Shown: piece after piece, positions 35,976 to 45,892 of the stretch
Position numbering within the stretch: the stretch's first letter is position 1
Layout of the letters: each line of letters opens with the position of its first letter
NCBI GenBank assembly: GCA_029863175.1
Contig: JAOTVX010000028.1
Coordinates: 1-49,260 of the forward strand
Origin: Betaproteobacteria bacterium
Lineage (GTDB): Bacteria; Pseudomonadota; Gammaproteobacteria; Burkholderiales; SG8-41
DNA: 49,260 nucleotides
Direction of reading: 5' to 3'
Translations under genes and position numbers: made by a program
Notes under the pieces: generated by a model
Seen by the model: the letters and a program-made list of their open reading frames with translations, nothing else
Database searches by the model: none
What the model was told of the DNA's origin: nothing

Positions 35976-38867
35976 ATGATGAAGCAGATGCTGGGCAACT
36001 CCTATCTCTTCGGCGCGAATGCGCCCTTCATTGAGGCGCTCTACGAGTCCTATCTCAACGACCCTGCCTCGGTCGAGGCGCGCTGGCGCTCCTATTTTGA
36101 CGAGTTGCAGAAGCTCGACGACGGCGCGCCCGACGTCTCGCATTTCGAGGTGCAGGAGCGCTTCGTGCGGCTTGCCCGCGAGCGGCGCCCGATAGCCGCC
36201 ACCGGGCCGACCCCCGCCGGCGAAGGCGCCTGGCAGAAACAGTTCGCCGTGCTCCAGCTCATATCAGCGTATCGGTTCCAGGGGGTTCGTCATGCCGACC
36301 TGGATCCCCTGAAACGTCTCGAGAAACCCGCGATCGCGGAGCTCGACCCCGCGTTCTACGGGTTGACCGAAGCGGACATGGACGCGGTGTTCAACACGGG
36401 CACACTGGTGGGGCCGCGGGAGATGAAGCTGAGTGACATCCTGCAGCTCCTCAAGGACACCTACTGCCGTACGATCGGCGCCGAGTACATGTACATCTCC
36501 GATGTTCCGCAGAAGCGCTGGATCTCGGAACGTCTTGAGGGCCCATGCGCTGCGCCGAACTACGATGCCGAGTACAAGAGGCATATCCTGGAGCGGCTAA
36601 TCGCCGCGGAAACGCTGGAAAAGTACCTGCATACCCGCTACGTCGGTCAGACGCGTTTCTCGCTCGAGGGCGGGGATAGCCTGATTCCCATGCTCGACAA
36701 CCTGCTGCAGCGCGCGGGAGCCGCTGGTGTGCGGGAGCTTGTCATCGGCATGGCACACCGCGGTCGTCTCAATGTGCTCGTGAATACGCTTGGCAAGATG
36801 CCGGGCGTTTTCTTCGCGGAATTCGAGGGCAAGCACACGGTCGACATGCTGGCGGGCGACGTGAAGTACCACGACGGCTTCTCGGCGAACGTGACGACAT
36901 CGGGTGGCCCCATGCACGTTACGGTGGCATTCAATCCCTCGCACCTCGAGATCGTGAATCCAGTCGTCGAGGGGTCGGTGCGGGCCAGACAGCATCGCCG
37001 CGGCGACCACCAGGGCGACCAGGTGCTCCCGGTGCTGATCCACGGCGACGCCTCGTATTCCGGGCAGGGTGTCGTGATGGAGACGCTCAACCTTGCGCAA
37101 ACACGCGGCTACGGCACGGGCGGCACCGTTCACATCATCATCAACAACCAGATCGGCTTCACGACCTCGGACCCACGCGACGCTCGCTCGACCCTCTACT
37201 GCACGGATGTCTCCAAGATGCTGGAAGTCCCTATCTTTCACGTCAATGGCAACGATCCCGAGGCGGTATGCATGGTGACCGAGATTGCTCTCGACTACCG
37301 TATGCAATTTCACAAGGACGTGGTGGTCGATATCGTGTGCTATCGCCGGCTCGGCCACAACGAGCAGGACGAGCCGATGGTCACTCAGCCGCTGATGTAC
37401 AAGAAGATCCACCTGCTCCCGACGCCGAGCAGCCTTTACGGAGCCAGACTGGTCGCGGAGGGGGTCATCGGGCCGGACGAGAGGGAGGAGATGATCAAGA
37501 CCTTTCGCTCCGCGCTCGACCGCGGCTATCACACGAATAAGACGATCATGGCGGATTACCGCCCGCCGTTCGAGACTGACTGGAAGCCCTTCAAGGGCAC
37601 GAAGTGGAACGAGCAGGACGATACGCGGCTGCCGCTCGAGCTCCTTAAGGAGCTGGGGCGCAAGCTCACCGACGTCCCGAAGCATCTCAAGCTGCACCCG
37701 CGCGTCGAGCGCATCATGAACGATCGGCGCCTGATGGCCGAGGGTAAGCTGTCACTCGACTGGGGTATGGCGGAGACCCTTGCGTATGCCACGCTGCTGA
37801 ATGAAGGCTACTCGGTCCGCATCTCTGGCCAGGACTCCGCCCGCGGCACCTTCTTTCACCGCCATGCCGTGCTGCACGATCAGAACCGCGAGCGCTGGGG
37901 TCAGGGTAACCATGTACCCCTGCAGCACGTAAACGTGAACCAGGGTGATTTCCTGGTAATCGACTCCGTTCTCTCGGAAGAAGCGGTGCTCGGGTTCGAG
38001 TATGGTTATGCCACTTCGTCCCCGAATGAGCTCGTCATCTGGGAGGCCCAGTACGGCGATTTTGCCAACGGCGCCCAGGTGGTGATCGACCAGTTCATCG
38101 CGTCGGGGGAAGTGAAATGGGGCCGCATGTCCGGACTGACGCTGTTCCTGCCACACGCCTATGAAGGCGCCGGTCCCGAGCACTCCTCGGGACGTATCGA
38201 GCGGTTTCTGCAACTCTGCGCGGACTACAACATGCAGGTCTGCGTGCCGGCGACGCCGGTGCAAATGTATTACCTGCTGCGACGGCAACTGATCCGGCCG
38301 TACCGCAAGCCCCTCATCATGTTTACGCCCAAGAGCCTGCTGCGGCACAAGGAGTCGGTCTCGCCACTGGAGGAGTTCGCGAACGACCGTTTCCGCCCGG
38401 TCAACGAGGATTGGGACGCCCAGGAAATCGATCCGGACAAGGTCGAGCGTGTCATCTTCTGCAGCGGCAAGGTCTACTATGATCTGCGTGCCGCGCGCCG
38501 CGAACAGGGCGTGAAAAACCTGCCGCTGGTCCGTATTGCCCAGCTCTATCCCTTCGCCCACGAGGATTTCCGCGCTCAGATCGAGCGCTACAGGAGCGCA
38601 TCTGAAATCGTCTGGTGCCAGGAAGAGCCGCGCAATCAGGGCGCATGGCGCCACATCCAGCATTACCTCTTGCGCCATTTGCTGCCGCACCAGAAGCTGT
38701 TCTACGCGGGCCGCGAGTCCTCGGCAAGCCCCGCGCCGGGGTACAAGATGCTGCACGACAAGCAGCAGAGAGAGCTGGTCGCGCAGGCGCTGACGATGTC
38801 GGGGGGAAGTGAGCCCCGTGAGGTCACGCAGCAGCCGCGGCCACTTTCGGCTGGCGAGGAATTCTAA
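35976..38867 (+). CDS. sucA: 2-Oxoglutarate dehydrogenase E1 component SucA (OdhA)
   Basis: The 963-residue thiamine-dependent E1 of the 2-oxoglutarate dehydrogenase complex. The N-terminal [19 protein letters not shown] is the E2-binding region. [20 protein letters not shown] holds the catalytic His and [12 protein letters not shown] follows. The TPP/Mg region contains [13 protein letters not shown] and [12 protein letters not shown]. The ATG at 35976 starts [13 protein letters not shown]; an upstream ATG at 35895 would add residues encoded by repeat DNA. sucB overlaps closely, starting 1 base after the stop. Confidence 0.97.
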   Translation: MMKQMLGNSYLFGANAPFIEALYESYLNDPASVEARWRSYFDELQKLDDGAPDVSHFEVQERFVRLARERRPIAATGPTPAGEGAWQKQFAVLQLISAYRFQGVRHADLDPLKRLEKPAIAELDPAFYGLTEADMDAVFNTGTLVGPREMKLSDILQLLKDTYCRTIGAEYMYISDVPQKRWISERLEGPCAAPNYDAEYKRHILERLIAAETLEKYLHTRYVGQTRFSLEGGDSLIPMLDNLLQRAGAAGVRELVIGMAHRGRLNVLVNTLGKMPGVFFAEFEGKHTVDMLAGDVKYHDGFSANVTTSGGPMHVTVAFNPSHLEIVNPVVEGSVRARQHRRGDHQGDQVLPVLIHGDASYSGQGVVMETLNLAQTRGYGTGGTVHIIINNQIGFTTSDPRDARSTLYCTDVSKMLEVPIFHVNGNDPEAVCMVTEIALDYRMQFHKDVVVDIVCYRRLGHNEQDEPMVTQPLMYKKIHLLPTPSSLYGARLVAEGVIGPDEREEMIKTFRSALDRGYHTNKTIMADYRPPFETDWKPFKGTKWNEQDDTRLPLELLKELGRKLTDVPKHLKLHPRVERIMNDRRLMAEGKLSLDWGMAETLAYATLLNEGYSVRISGQDSARGTFFHRHAVLHDQNRERWGQGNHVPLQHVNVNQGDFLVIDSVLSEEAVLGFEYGYATSSPNELVIWEAQYGDFANGAQVVIDQFIASGEVKWGRMSGLTLFLPHAYEGAGPEHSSGRIERFLQLCADYNMQVCVPATPVQMYYLLRRQLIRPYRKPLIMFTPKSLLRHKESVSPLEEFANDRFRPVNEDWDAQEIDPDKVERVIFCSGKVYYDLRAARREQGVKNLPLVRIAQLYPFAHEDFRAQIERYRSASEIVWCQEEPRNQGAWRHIQHYLLRHLLPHQKLFYAGRESSASPAPGYKMLHDKQQRELVAQALTMSGGSEPREVTQQPRPLSAGEEF

Positions 38868-38868
38868 A

Positions 38869-40083
38869 TTGCTGATCGAAGTCAAGGTTCCCCAGCTCTC
38901 GGAGTCAGTGGCCGAGGCGACGCTGCTCTCCTGGCACAAGAAGGCTGGCGAATTCGTCAAACGCGACGAGAATTTGGTCGACATCGAGACCGATAAGGTC
39001 GTGCTCGAGACGCCGGCACCCGACGCCGGTGTCCTCGTGAAGATCATCAAGGGCGACGGCGGCACGGTGGTGAGCACGGAGGTCATCGCTCAAATCGACA
39101 CCGAAGCCGCGGCGGCGGTTCCCGCCACCACGGCTAAATCAGAAGCCAAAGCACCGGCCAAGGCCACTCCCCAACCGACGGCCACGGCCATGCCGGCAGC
39201 GCAAAAACTGGCCGCCGAGAAAAAGGTGGACATCCGGGCTGTTGCCGGTACCGGCCGCGGTGGGCGCGTGACCAAGGAAGATGTCATGCACGCGCTCGCA
39301 GGCGGCGAGGCGCCTGCTGCCAAGGCGGGGGAGGTCCGGAGCCGGGCGCCAGCGCCAAGCGTCGACCTCGGCGCACTCGGCGAGCGCCCAGAGCAGCGGG
39401 TTCCGATGTCGAGGCTGCGCGCGCGCATTGCCGAGCGTCTCGTGCAATCCCAGCAGACGGCGGCGATCCTCACGACCTTCAACGAAGTCAACATGCAGCC
39501 CGTCATCGATCTGCGCAACCGGTACAAGGAGCGCTTCGAGAAGGAGCACGGGGTCAGGCTCGGCTTCATGTCGTTTTTCGTCAAGGCCGCGGTGCACGCG
39601 CTGCGGCGCTATCCAGTCGTCAACGCCTCGATCGACGGCGATGACATCGTCTACCACGGCTACTACGACATCGGCATGGCGGTGGCGAGCCCGCGCGGGC
39701 TGGTGGTCCCGATCATCCGCAATGCCGACCAGCTGACGCTCGCCGAGATCGAACAGCAGATCGCTGATTTCGGCACGCGGGCCCAGGACGGCAAGCTTGG
39801 CATCGAGGATCTCACCGGTGGGACGTTCTCGATCTCGAACGGCGGTGTCTTCGGCTCGATGCTGTCGACACCGATCATTAATCCGCCGCAGAGCGCGATA
39901 TTGGGCGTGCATGCCACACGCGATCGCCCGGTCGCCGAGAATGGCGAGGTGGTGATCCGCCCGGTCAACTACCTCGCCTTGTCCTACGACCACCGCATCA
40001 TCGATGGCCGCGAAGCCGTGCTCTCCCTCGTCGCGATCAAGGAAGCGTTGGAGGATCCGGCCCGCATCCTGCTGGACATATAA
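38869..40083 (+). CDS. sucB: Dihydrolipoamide succinyltransferase E2 SucB (OdhB)
   Basis: The 404-residue E2 core of the 2-oxoglutarate dehydrogenase complex. A single lipoyl domain has Lys43 in [10 protein letters not shown]. An Ala/Pro-rich linker, a peripheral subunit-binding domain ([16 protein letters not shown]) and a catalytic acyltransferase domain follow, ending in [14 protein letters not shown] with the active His and Asp. A TTG at 38869, with GAGGA about 8 bases upstream, gives the usual short [14 protein letters not shown] start; an in-frame ATG at 38809 overlaps sucA and adds unconserved residues. lpd follows across a repeat. Confidence 0.96.
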   Translation: MLIEVKVPQLSESVAEATLLSWHKKAGEFVKRDENLVDIETDKVVLETPAPDAGVLVKIIKGDGGTVVSTEVIAQIDTEAAAAVPATTAKSEAKAPAKATPQPTATAMPAAQKLAAEKKVDIRAVAGTGRGGRVTKEDVMHALAGGEAPAAKAGEVRSRAPAPSVDLGALGERPEQRVPMSRLRARIAERLVQSQQTAAILTTFNEVNMQPVIDLRNRYKERFEKEHGVRLGFMSFFVKAAVHALRRYPVVNASIDGDDIVYHGYYDIGMAVASPRGLVVPIIRNADQLTLAEIEQQIADFGTRAQDGKLGIEDLTGGTFSISNGGVFGSMLSTPIINPPQSAILGVHATRDRPVAENGEVVIRPVNYLALSYDHRIIDGREAVLSLVAIKEALEDPARILLDI

Positions 40084-40085
40084 GA

Positions 40086-40188
40086 GCTTCACCGCAAAGC
40101 CGCCAAGGCGCAAAGGTTTCGCAGAGAAGCGATACATGAAAAATCCTTTGCATTTTCTTCGCGCCTTTGCGTCTTTCCGGTTTCATTG
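40086..40188. repeat. Inverted CCGCAAAGNCGCC-word repeat between sucB and lpd
   Basis: The left arm GCTTCACCGCAAAGCCGCC and AAGGCGCAAAGG occupy 40086-40116. The right arm 40157-40188 is complementary (CGCGCCTTTGCGTCTTTCCGG). It is the same repeat family as 29403-29503, in an operon gap of 114 bases. The right arm ends 10 bases before the lpd start. Confidence 0.72.
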
Positions 40189-40197
40189 TGCGGGTGA

Positions 40198-41628
40198 ATG
40201 ATGGCGAAGAACTTCGATGTGGTGGTAATCGGTGGGGGCCCGGGTGGCTACATCGCTGCCATACGCGCCGCACAGCTCGGGCTCCGGACCGCCTGCGTTG
40301 ATGAGTGGACCAGAGCCGATGGTCAGCCGGCGCTGGGCGGTACCTGCACCAACGTCGGTTGCATTCCCTCGAAAGCACTGCTTCAGTCTTCCGAGAACTT
40401 CGATCACGCGTTGCACGCGTTTGGCGAGCATGGGATACGTGTGAACAGCATAGAGCTTGACCTGGCGCAGATGCTCAAGCGCAAGAACAAGGTGGTGCGC
40501 CAGAACAACGACGGTATCGTCTATCTCTTCAAGAAGAACAAGGTCTTTTTTTTGCATGGGTGCGGCAGCTTCGCCGGCGGCGGCGCCGGGGCCTGGCAGA
40601 TTAGGGTGGCCGGCGACGCCGGTGAGACCCTGACAGCAAAACACGTTATCGTGGCGACTGGATCGAAGCCGCGCCCGCTGCCTGACACGCCGTTCGACAA
40701 CAAGTACATCCTCGACAATGCGGGAGCCCTTGCGCTGGCCGAGGTCCCGAAGCGGCTCGGGATTGTCGGCGCCGGTGTAATCGGCCTCGAGATGGGCAGC
40801 GTCTGGCGCCGCTTGGGAGCCGAGGTAACGCTGCTCGAGATGCTTGAAACCTTCCTGCCCGCGGCGGACGAGACGGTCGCCAAGGAAGCCTGGAAGATCT
40901 TCACAAAAGAGCAGGGACTCGACATCGTGCTCGGTGCCAAGATCAGCCACATCAAAACGGGCAATAAGGAGGTCAGTGTCGAGTACGCTGGTGTGAACGG
41001 CGAGCACAAGCTCGAGTGCGACCGGCTGATCGTGTCGATCGGGCGTATCCCGAACACCGACGGACTGGAGACTGCCGCGGCGGGACTCAAGCTCGATTCG
41101 CGCGGCTTCATCGAGGTGGACGCCGATTGCCGCACGAATCTGCCGAACGTTTGGGCAATCGGTGATGTCGTGCGTGGGCCGATGCTGGCGCACAAGGCGG
41201 AAGAGGAGGGCGTTGCGGTCGCGCAGCGTATCGCCGGCCAGCACGGTCACGTCGATTTCAACACCGTGCCATGGGTGGTCTATACCGCCCCGGAAATCGC
41301 GTGGGTCGGTAAGACCGAGCAGCAGCTGAAAAACGAGGGTGTGGCGTACCGCGTGGGGTCGTTCCCGTTCATGGCCAATGGCCGCGCCCGCGCGCTGGGC
41401 GACACGCGGGGATTCGTCAAATTTCTGGCGGACTCGGAGACGGACCGCATTCTCGGCGTGCACATCATTGGTCCCATGGCGTCCGAGATGATCTCCGAGG
41501 CGGTCGTCGCGATGGAATTTCACGCCACCGCAGAAGACATCGCGTTGATATGCCATGCGCATCCGTCCCTCTCCGAGGCGATGAAGGAGGCTGCGCTCGG
41601 CGTCGCCAAGCGCAGCCTTAATTTCTAG
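40198..41628 (+). CDS. lpd: Dihydrolipoamide dehydrogenase E3
   Basis: The 476-residue FAD- and NAD-dependent E3 of the 2-oxoglutarate dehydrogenase complex. FAD motif VVVIGGGPGGYIAAIRAAQ, redox disulfide Cys50/Cys55 in GGTCTNVGCIPSKAL, NAD motif LGIVGAGVIGLEMG, and the C-terminal catalytic HAHPSLSEA are all present. Position 51 is Thr (C-T-N-V-G-C) where Leu or Val is common; this should not abolish activity. Two adjacent ATGs (40198, 40201) could start it. It is the third gene of sucA-sucB-lpd. Confidence 0.97.
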   Translation: MMAKNFDVVVIGGGPGGYIAAIRAAQLGLRTACVDEWTRADGQPALGGTCTNVGCIPSKALLQSSENFDHALHAFGEHGIRVNSIELDLAQMLKRKNKVVRQNNDGIVYLFKKNKVFFLHGCGSFAGGGAGAWQIRVAGDAGETLTAKHVIVATGSKPRPLPDTPFDNKYILDNAGALALAEVPKRLGIVGAGVIGLEMGSVWRRLGAEVTLLEMLETFLPAADETVAKEAWKIFTKEQGLDIVLGAKISHIKTGNKEVSVEYAGVNGEHKLECDRLIVSIGRIPNTDGLETAAAGLKLDSRGFIEVDADCRTNLPNVWAIGDVVRGPMLAHKAEEEGVAVAQRIAGQHGHVDFNTVPWVVYTAPEIAWVGKTEQQLKNEGVAYRVGSFPFMANGRARALGDTRGFVKFLADSETDRILGVHIIGPMASEMISEAVVAMEFHATAEDIALICHAHPSLSEAMKEAALGVAKRSLNF

Positions 41629-41655
41629 CGATAAGGCCGGCTGCGGAGGGTAAGG

Positions 41656-42834
41656 ATGGAGATGGGTGACGGCGTCGCGGAGCGGACCGGAAAGACCGGG
41701 CTGGCTCGCGCGCAGCCGGCCTCGGTCGTCGAGCTCTACGAGCAGGCGCTTAAGAAACGCAATTTTGTCGAGGACGATTCGCAGCACCTCGCGGTCCTGC
41801 GCCTGCAGTGGCTCTTCGAGGAATGGTCGGCTTACAAACGCCGGCGCCGGACAGCGCTGCAGCGGCTCGTGGTACGGCCGTCATTGCCGCGCGGCGTCTA
41901 TCTGTGGGGCGAGGTGGGCCGGGGCAAGACGTTCCTCATGGACAGCTTTTACCGCTGCCTGCCGCTCGTTCGCCGCCGGCGGGTGCACTTCCACCATTTC
42001 ATGCGTGACGTGCACCGCGAGCTCGATGAGCTCAAGGGACAGCTTAATCCGCTCGACGCGCTGGCGGACCGCATCGCGCGCCGTTATCGGCTGATCTGTT
42101 TCGACGAGATCGCGATCTCCGATGTCGCCGATGCCATGATCCTCGGCCGCCTGCTCACACGGACAATGGAACGCGGCGTGGTCTACTGCATGACTTCCAA
42201 CTATCATCCGGACGAGCTTTACAAGGGGGGGCTCAAGCGCGAGGACTTCCTTCCAACCATCGCCCTGCTCAAGGAGCAGCTCGACGTGGTTCATGTCGAC
42301 GGCGGCACCGACTACCGCAAGCGGGCGCTCCAGCAGGTCAGGATCTATCATTCGCCACTGACGGTGGAAAGCGACCGGGCCTTGATGCGCGCGTTCGAGC
42401 AGGTTGCCGAAGTGGAGGAGGAGTTTCACGAGCTCGACGTCGAGGGCCGAATCATCCCCTACCGGCATCGTGCTGCCGGGGTGGTGTGGTTCGATTTCAA
42501 GGTAATCTGCGGCTGGGGCCGCTCCCAGAACGATTACCTCGATCTCGCCAGGCGGTTTCATACGATCATCGTCTCGGGCGTGCCACGAATGGGGCTCGAG
42601 CGGGCGGACGAGGCGCGGCGTTTCACCCTGCTGGTTGACGTGCTCTACGACCAGCGCGTGAAACTCATTCTGTCCGCCGAAGCGCCTGCGGATAAGCTAC
42701 TGGTGCGTGACGCGCGCTCAAACGACATGCAGCTCAAGGCGATGATCTTCCAGTTCGACCGCACGACGAGCCGTCTTGCGGAGATGCAGACGGTCGAATA
42801 TCTGAGCGAACCGCGCCAGCCGCAGAGCGCGTGA
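41656..42834 (+). CDS. zapE: Cell division protein ZapE (AFG1-like ATPase)
   Basis: A 392-residue P-loop ATPase of the AFG1/ZapE family, linked to Z-ring dynamics. Walker A is GEVGRGKT at 85-92, Walker B LICFDEI, with the downstream sensor region CMTSNYHPDELYKGGLKR. The family signature FHHFMRDVH is present. The start lies behind GGAGGGTAAGG. It sits 27 bases after lpd, a common betaproteobacterial position, and may be co-transcribed with it. Confidence 0.94.
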   Translation: MEMGDGVAERTGKTGLARAQPASVVELYEQALKKRNFVEDDSQHLAVLRLQWLFEEWSAYKRRRRTALQRLVVRPSLPRGVYLWGEVGRGKTFLMDSFYRCLPLVRRRRVHFHHFMRDVHRELDELKGQLNPLDALADRIARRYRLICFDEIAISDVADAMILGRLLTRTMERGVVYCMTSNYHPDELYKGGLKREDFLPTIALLKEQLDVVHVDGGTDYRKRALQQVRIYHSPLTVESDRALMRAFEQVAEVEEEFHELDVEGRIIPYRHRAAGVVWFDFKVICGWGRSQNDYLDLARRFHTIIVSGVPRMGLERADEARRFTLLVDVLYDQRVKLILSAEAPADKLLVRDARSNDMQLKAMIFQFDRTTSRLAEMQTVEYLSEPRQPQSA

Positions 42835-42880
42835 GTCGTAAACGCCGGGACACGGACTCGGCGCTGCTAATGGAGGAGAC

Positions 42881-43864
42881 GTGGAAACATTCAGGGCATT
42901 TCGCATTTTCAGCGAGAACGACAAGGTAGCGGGTCGGCTAGTCGAGGCACGACTCGATGAGCTGTCCCCGGGTGAGGTCGTATTCCGCACCGAGTACTCG
43001 AGCGTGAATTTCAAGGACGCGCTGGCCGCGACCGGCACGGGCAAGATCATCCGCGGGTTTCCGCGCATCGGGGGTATCGATGCTGCGGGCACGGTCGTGT
43101 CATCGAGCGACCCGCGCTTCAAGGCGGGTGACACCGTGATCTGCACCAGCTATGAGTTCGGCGTGGGACATGACGGAGGCTACTCGCAATACTGCCGTGT
43201 GCCGGCGGACTGGGTAGTGCCGCTGCCCGAAGGTCTTACCCCCTTCGAGGCCATGGCGCTGGGCACCGCGGGCTATACCGCGGCGCTCGCCATCGAGCTG
43301 CTCGAGCTGAACGGTTTGGTCCCGGCTAACGGTAAAGCCCTCGTTAACGGCGCGACCGGTGGCGTGGCGACGCTGGCGATCGACATGCTCGCCCGCCTCG
43401 GGTATCACGTGGTGGCCCTCACGGGCAAGGACGCCGAGGCCGGATTCCTGAAGCAGATCGGGGCGGCGGAAGTCCTGTTGCGCCAGAAACTCGAGCTGGG
43501 AACGCGCCCGCTGGAAAAAACGCTGTGGGCCGCCGCGTTCGATTCGGTGGGCGGGGAGCACCTCGCCTGGCTCACCCGCACGATGCAGCAGGGGGGGCTC
43601 ATTGCGAGCTTTGGGAACGCGGGCGGCATCGAGCTCAAGACCACGGTGCTACCGTTCATCCTGCGCGGCGTGCGCCTGATCGGTGTCGACTCGGGCTTCA
43701 CGCCGATGCCGCTGCGCCGCAAGGTATGGGGCCGCCTCGCCTCGGATCTCAAGCCCCGTCACCTGGCGGCAATCGCCCACACCATTGCGCTTGACGAAGT
43801 CCCCGGCTTGTTCGACCGGATGCTCAAGGCGCAGGTGCGCGGGCGCACCGTCGTGAAACTTTGA
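42881..43864 (+). CDS. acuI: Acrylyl-CoA reductase AcuI/YhdH family
   Basis: A 327-residue MDR-family NADPH-dependent enzyme of the YhdH/AcuI type, which reduces acrylyl-CoA to propionyl-CoA. The family features TEYSSVNFKDALAATGTGKI, RIGGIDAAGTVV and the NADPH-binding NGATGGVATLAIDML are clear. The GTG at 42881 has GGAGGA about 5 bases upstream. It is 28 bases before prpE on the same strand, so the pair likely forms an operon that feeds acrylate or 3-hydroxypropionate carbon into propionyl-CoA. A quinone-reductase-like activity is an alternative. Confidence 0.88.
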   Translation: METFRAFRIFSENDKVAGRLVEARLDELSPGEVVFRTEYSSVNFKDALAATGTGKIIRGFPRIGGIDAAGTVVSSSDPRFKAGDTVICTSYEFGVGHDGGYSQYCRVPADWVVPLPEGLTPFEAMALGTAGYTAALAIELLELNGLVPANGKALVNGATGGVATLAIDMLARLGYHVVALTGKDAEAGFLKQIGAAEVLLRQKLELGTRPLEKTLWAAAFDSVGGEHLAWLTRTMQQGGLIASFGNAGGIELKTTVLPFILRGVRLIGVDSGFTPMPLRRKVWGRLASDLKPRHLAAIAHTIALDEVPGLFDRMLKAQVRGRTVVKL

Positions 43865-43892
43865 TGATGCGTGACATGAGGGGGAGGCAACC

Positions 43893-45794
43893 ATGAGCGC
43901 CTATCGGGATTTCCACCGCCGCTCGATCGAGCAACCCGAATCGTTCTGGAGGGAGCAGGCGCAACTGATTGACTGGCATCAGCCGTTCAAGCAGGTCCTG
44001 GACTACAGCCGGCCGCCGTTTACCCAGTGGTTCAAAGGCGGGCTGACCAATCTGTGCCATAACGCGGTCGACCGCCACCTCGCGGCGCGCGGCGAGCAGA
44101 AGGCGCTCATCTACATCTCCACCGAGAAGGGTCAGGAGCACACCTACACCTACCGGGAACTGCATGCCGAGGTGAATCGCTGCGCGGGCATGATCCGAGC
44201 GCTCGGCGTCGGCAAGGGCGACCGCGTGCTCATCTACATGCCCATGGTCCCGGAAGCCGTTTTCGCCATGCTGGCTTGCGCGCGCCTCGGGGCGATCCAT
44301 TCGGTGGTATTCGGCGGCTTTGCCGCTCACAGTCTTGCCGCTCGCATCGACGACGCACAGCCTAGGCTCATGATGACGGCCGACGGCGGTTTGCGCGGCG
44401 GCCGCGCGATTTTGTACCGCTCCATGTACGACGAGGCGATCAGGCTCTCGAAATCACCGCCTGCGAAAGTGCTGATCCTCAATCGCGGGCTCGACAAGGA
44501 GCTGAAGCTCGCGGCAGGACGCGATGTGGACTACGCCGAGTTGCGTGCGCAGCACATGAGTGACCAGGTCCCCGTGACCTGGCTGGAGTCGAACGAGCCG
44601 TCCTACATTCTCTACACCTCGGGCACGACCGGCCAGCCCAAGGGCGTGCAGCGCGACGTCGGCGGATACGCGGTCGCGCTCGCCGCGTCGATGAAACATA
44701 TCTACTGCGGCGCGCCGGGCGAGACCATGTTCACGGCGTCCGATATCGGCTGGGTGGTCGGGCACTCTTACATCGTCTACGGGCCGCTGATCTACGGCAT
44801 GACGACGATCCTTTACGAAGGCCTGCCCATCCGTCCGGACGCCGGGATCTGGTGGAAGATCGTCGCGGACAATCAGGTGACCGTGATGTTCTCGTCGCCG
44901 ACGGCGGCACGCGTGCTGAAGAAGCAGGATCCGGCTTTCCTTAAAAAGTATGACTTGAGCTCGCTTAGGCACCTCTTTCTGGCGGGCGAGCCGCTGGACG
45001 AACCCACGCACCGCTGGTTCAGCGAGATGCTCGGCAAGCCCGTGATCGATCACTACTGGCAGACCGAGACCGGCTGGCCGATCCTGTCGAGCGTGCCGGG
45101 CGTGGAGAACACGCCGATCAAGTTCGGCAGCCCCAGCTTCCCAGTCTATGGCTATGACCTGCGCCTGCTGCGGGAGGCGGATGCGACGGAGGCGGCCCCA
45201 AACGAAAAGGCCGTCGTCGCGATCGTTCCGCCGCTGCCACCGGGCTGCATGTCCACGGTATGGGGTGACGACGCGCGTTTCGTCGAGACCTATTTCGCGG
45301 ATTTCAGAGGAAAACTCATCTATTCCACTTTCGACTGGGGCATCCGCGACGAGGAGAACTACCACTACATCCTCGGCAGAACCGATGACGTCATCAACGT
45401 CGCGGGTCATCGCCTCGGTACGCGGGAAATCGAAGAGGCGGTGCAGGCGCATCCCAATATCGCGGAAGTGGCCGTGGTGGGCGTTGCCGACCAGTTAAAG
45501 GGGCAGATACCGCTCGCGTTCGCGGTGGTCAAGGATGCGGGCAAGGTTGCCACGCCCGAATCACAAGCGGGGGAGGAAAAGGCAGTGATGGACACGGTCG
45601 ACAAGCTGCTGGGGGCGATTGCGCGCCCGGCACGGATTCATTTTGTCACCCTCCTGCCCAAGACCCGGTCCGGTAAACTGCTGCGCCGTTCGATCCAGGC
45701 GCTGGCCGAGGGGCGTGATCCGGGCGATCTCACCACGATCGAGGATCCTGCCGCGCTCGAGCAGATCCGCTCTGCTATTAGCAAGGGAGTCTGA
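43893..45794 (+). CDS. prpE: Propionate-CoA ligase PrpE
   Basis: A 633-residue AMP-forming acyl-CoA synthetase that activates propionate (and often acrylate). The ATP loop is YTSGTTGQPKGVQRD. The adenylate motif YWQTETGWP and hinge YHYILGRTDDVINVAGHRLG are intact. The regulatory acetylation lysine is in PKTRSGKLLRRS near the C-terminus. The length and the N-terminal FHRRSIEQPESFWREQA match PrpE rather than acetyl-CoA synthetase. It follows acuI by 28 bases with GGGGGAGG as ribosome binding site. It supplies PrpC, encoded 15 kb away on the opposite strand. Confidence 0.94.
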   Translation: MSAYRDFHRRSIEQPESFWREQAQLIDWHQPFKQVLDYSRPPFTQWFKGGLTNLCHNAVDRHLAARGEQKALIYISTEKGQEHTYTYRELHAEVNRCAGMIRALGVGKGDRVLIYMPMVPEAVFAMLACARLGAIHSVVFGGFAAHSLAARIDDAQPRLMMTADGGLRGGRAILYRSMYDEAIRLSKSPPAKVLILNRGLDKELKLAAGRDVDYAELRAQHMSDQVPVTWLESNEPSYILYTSGTTGQPKGVQRDVGGYAVALAASMKHIYCGAPGETMFTASDIGWVVGHSYIVYGPLIYGMTTILYEGLPIRPDAGIWWKIVADNQVTVMFSSPTAARVLKKQDPAFLKKYDLSSLRHLFLAGEPLDEPTHRWFSEMLGKPVIDHYWQTETGWPILSSVPGVENTPIKFGSPSFPVYGYDLRLLREADATEAAPNEKAVVAIVPPLPPGCMSTVWGDDARFVETYFADFRGKLIYSTFDWGIRDEENYHYILGRTDDVINVAGHRLGTREIEEAVQAHPNIAEVAVVGVADQLKGQIPLAFAVVKDAGKVATPESQAGEEKAVMDTVDKLLGAIARPARIHFVTLLPKTRSGKLLRRSIQALAEGRDPGDLTTIEDPAALEQIRSAISKGV

Positions 45795-45808
45795 GCAGCT
45801 TCTCCGGC

Positions 45809-45828
45809 GCAGCGTTCGCTGCCGTTTT
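45809..45828 (+). terminator. Weak hairpin terminator after prpE
   Basis: GCAGCG TT CGCTGC (45809-45822) forms a 6-base stem with a very tight two-base loop, followed by CGTTTT. The T-tract is short, so termination is probably inefficient. Confidence 0.3.
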
Positions 45829-45892
45829 CAACAGCGAGGGTGCGAGTTAAACTGCCCGGCTGAATGAGGGGTCGGGCCCCTTAAGGAGCCAC

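Noticed and set aside
40183..41787. 534-residue minus-strand frame opposite lpd
   Set aside because: Antisense to a clear lpd gene; long opposite frames are common in GC-rich DNA and this one has no domain.
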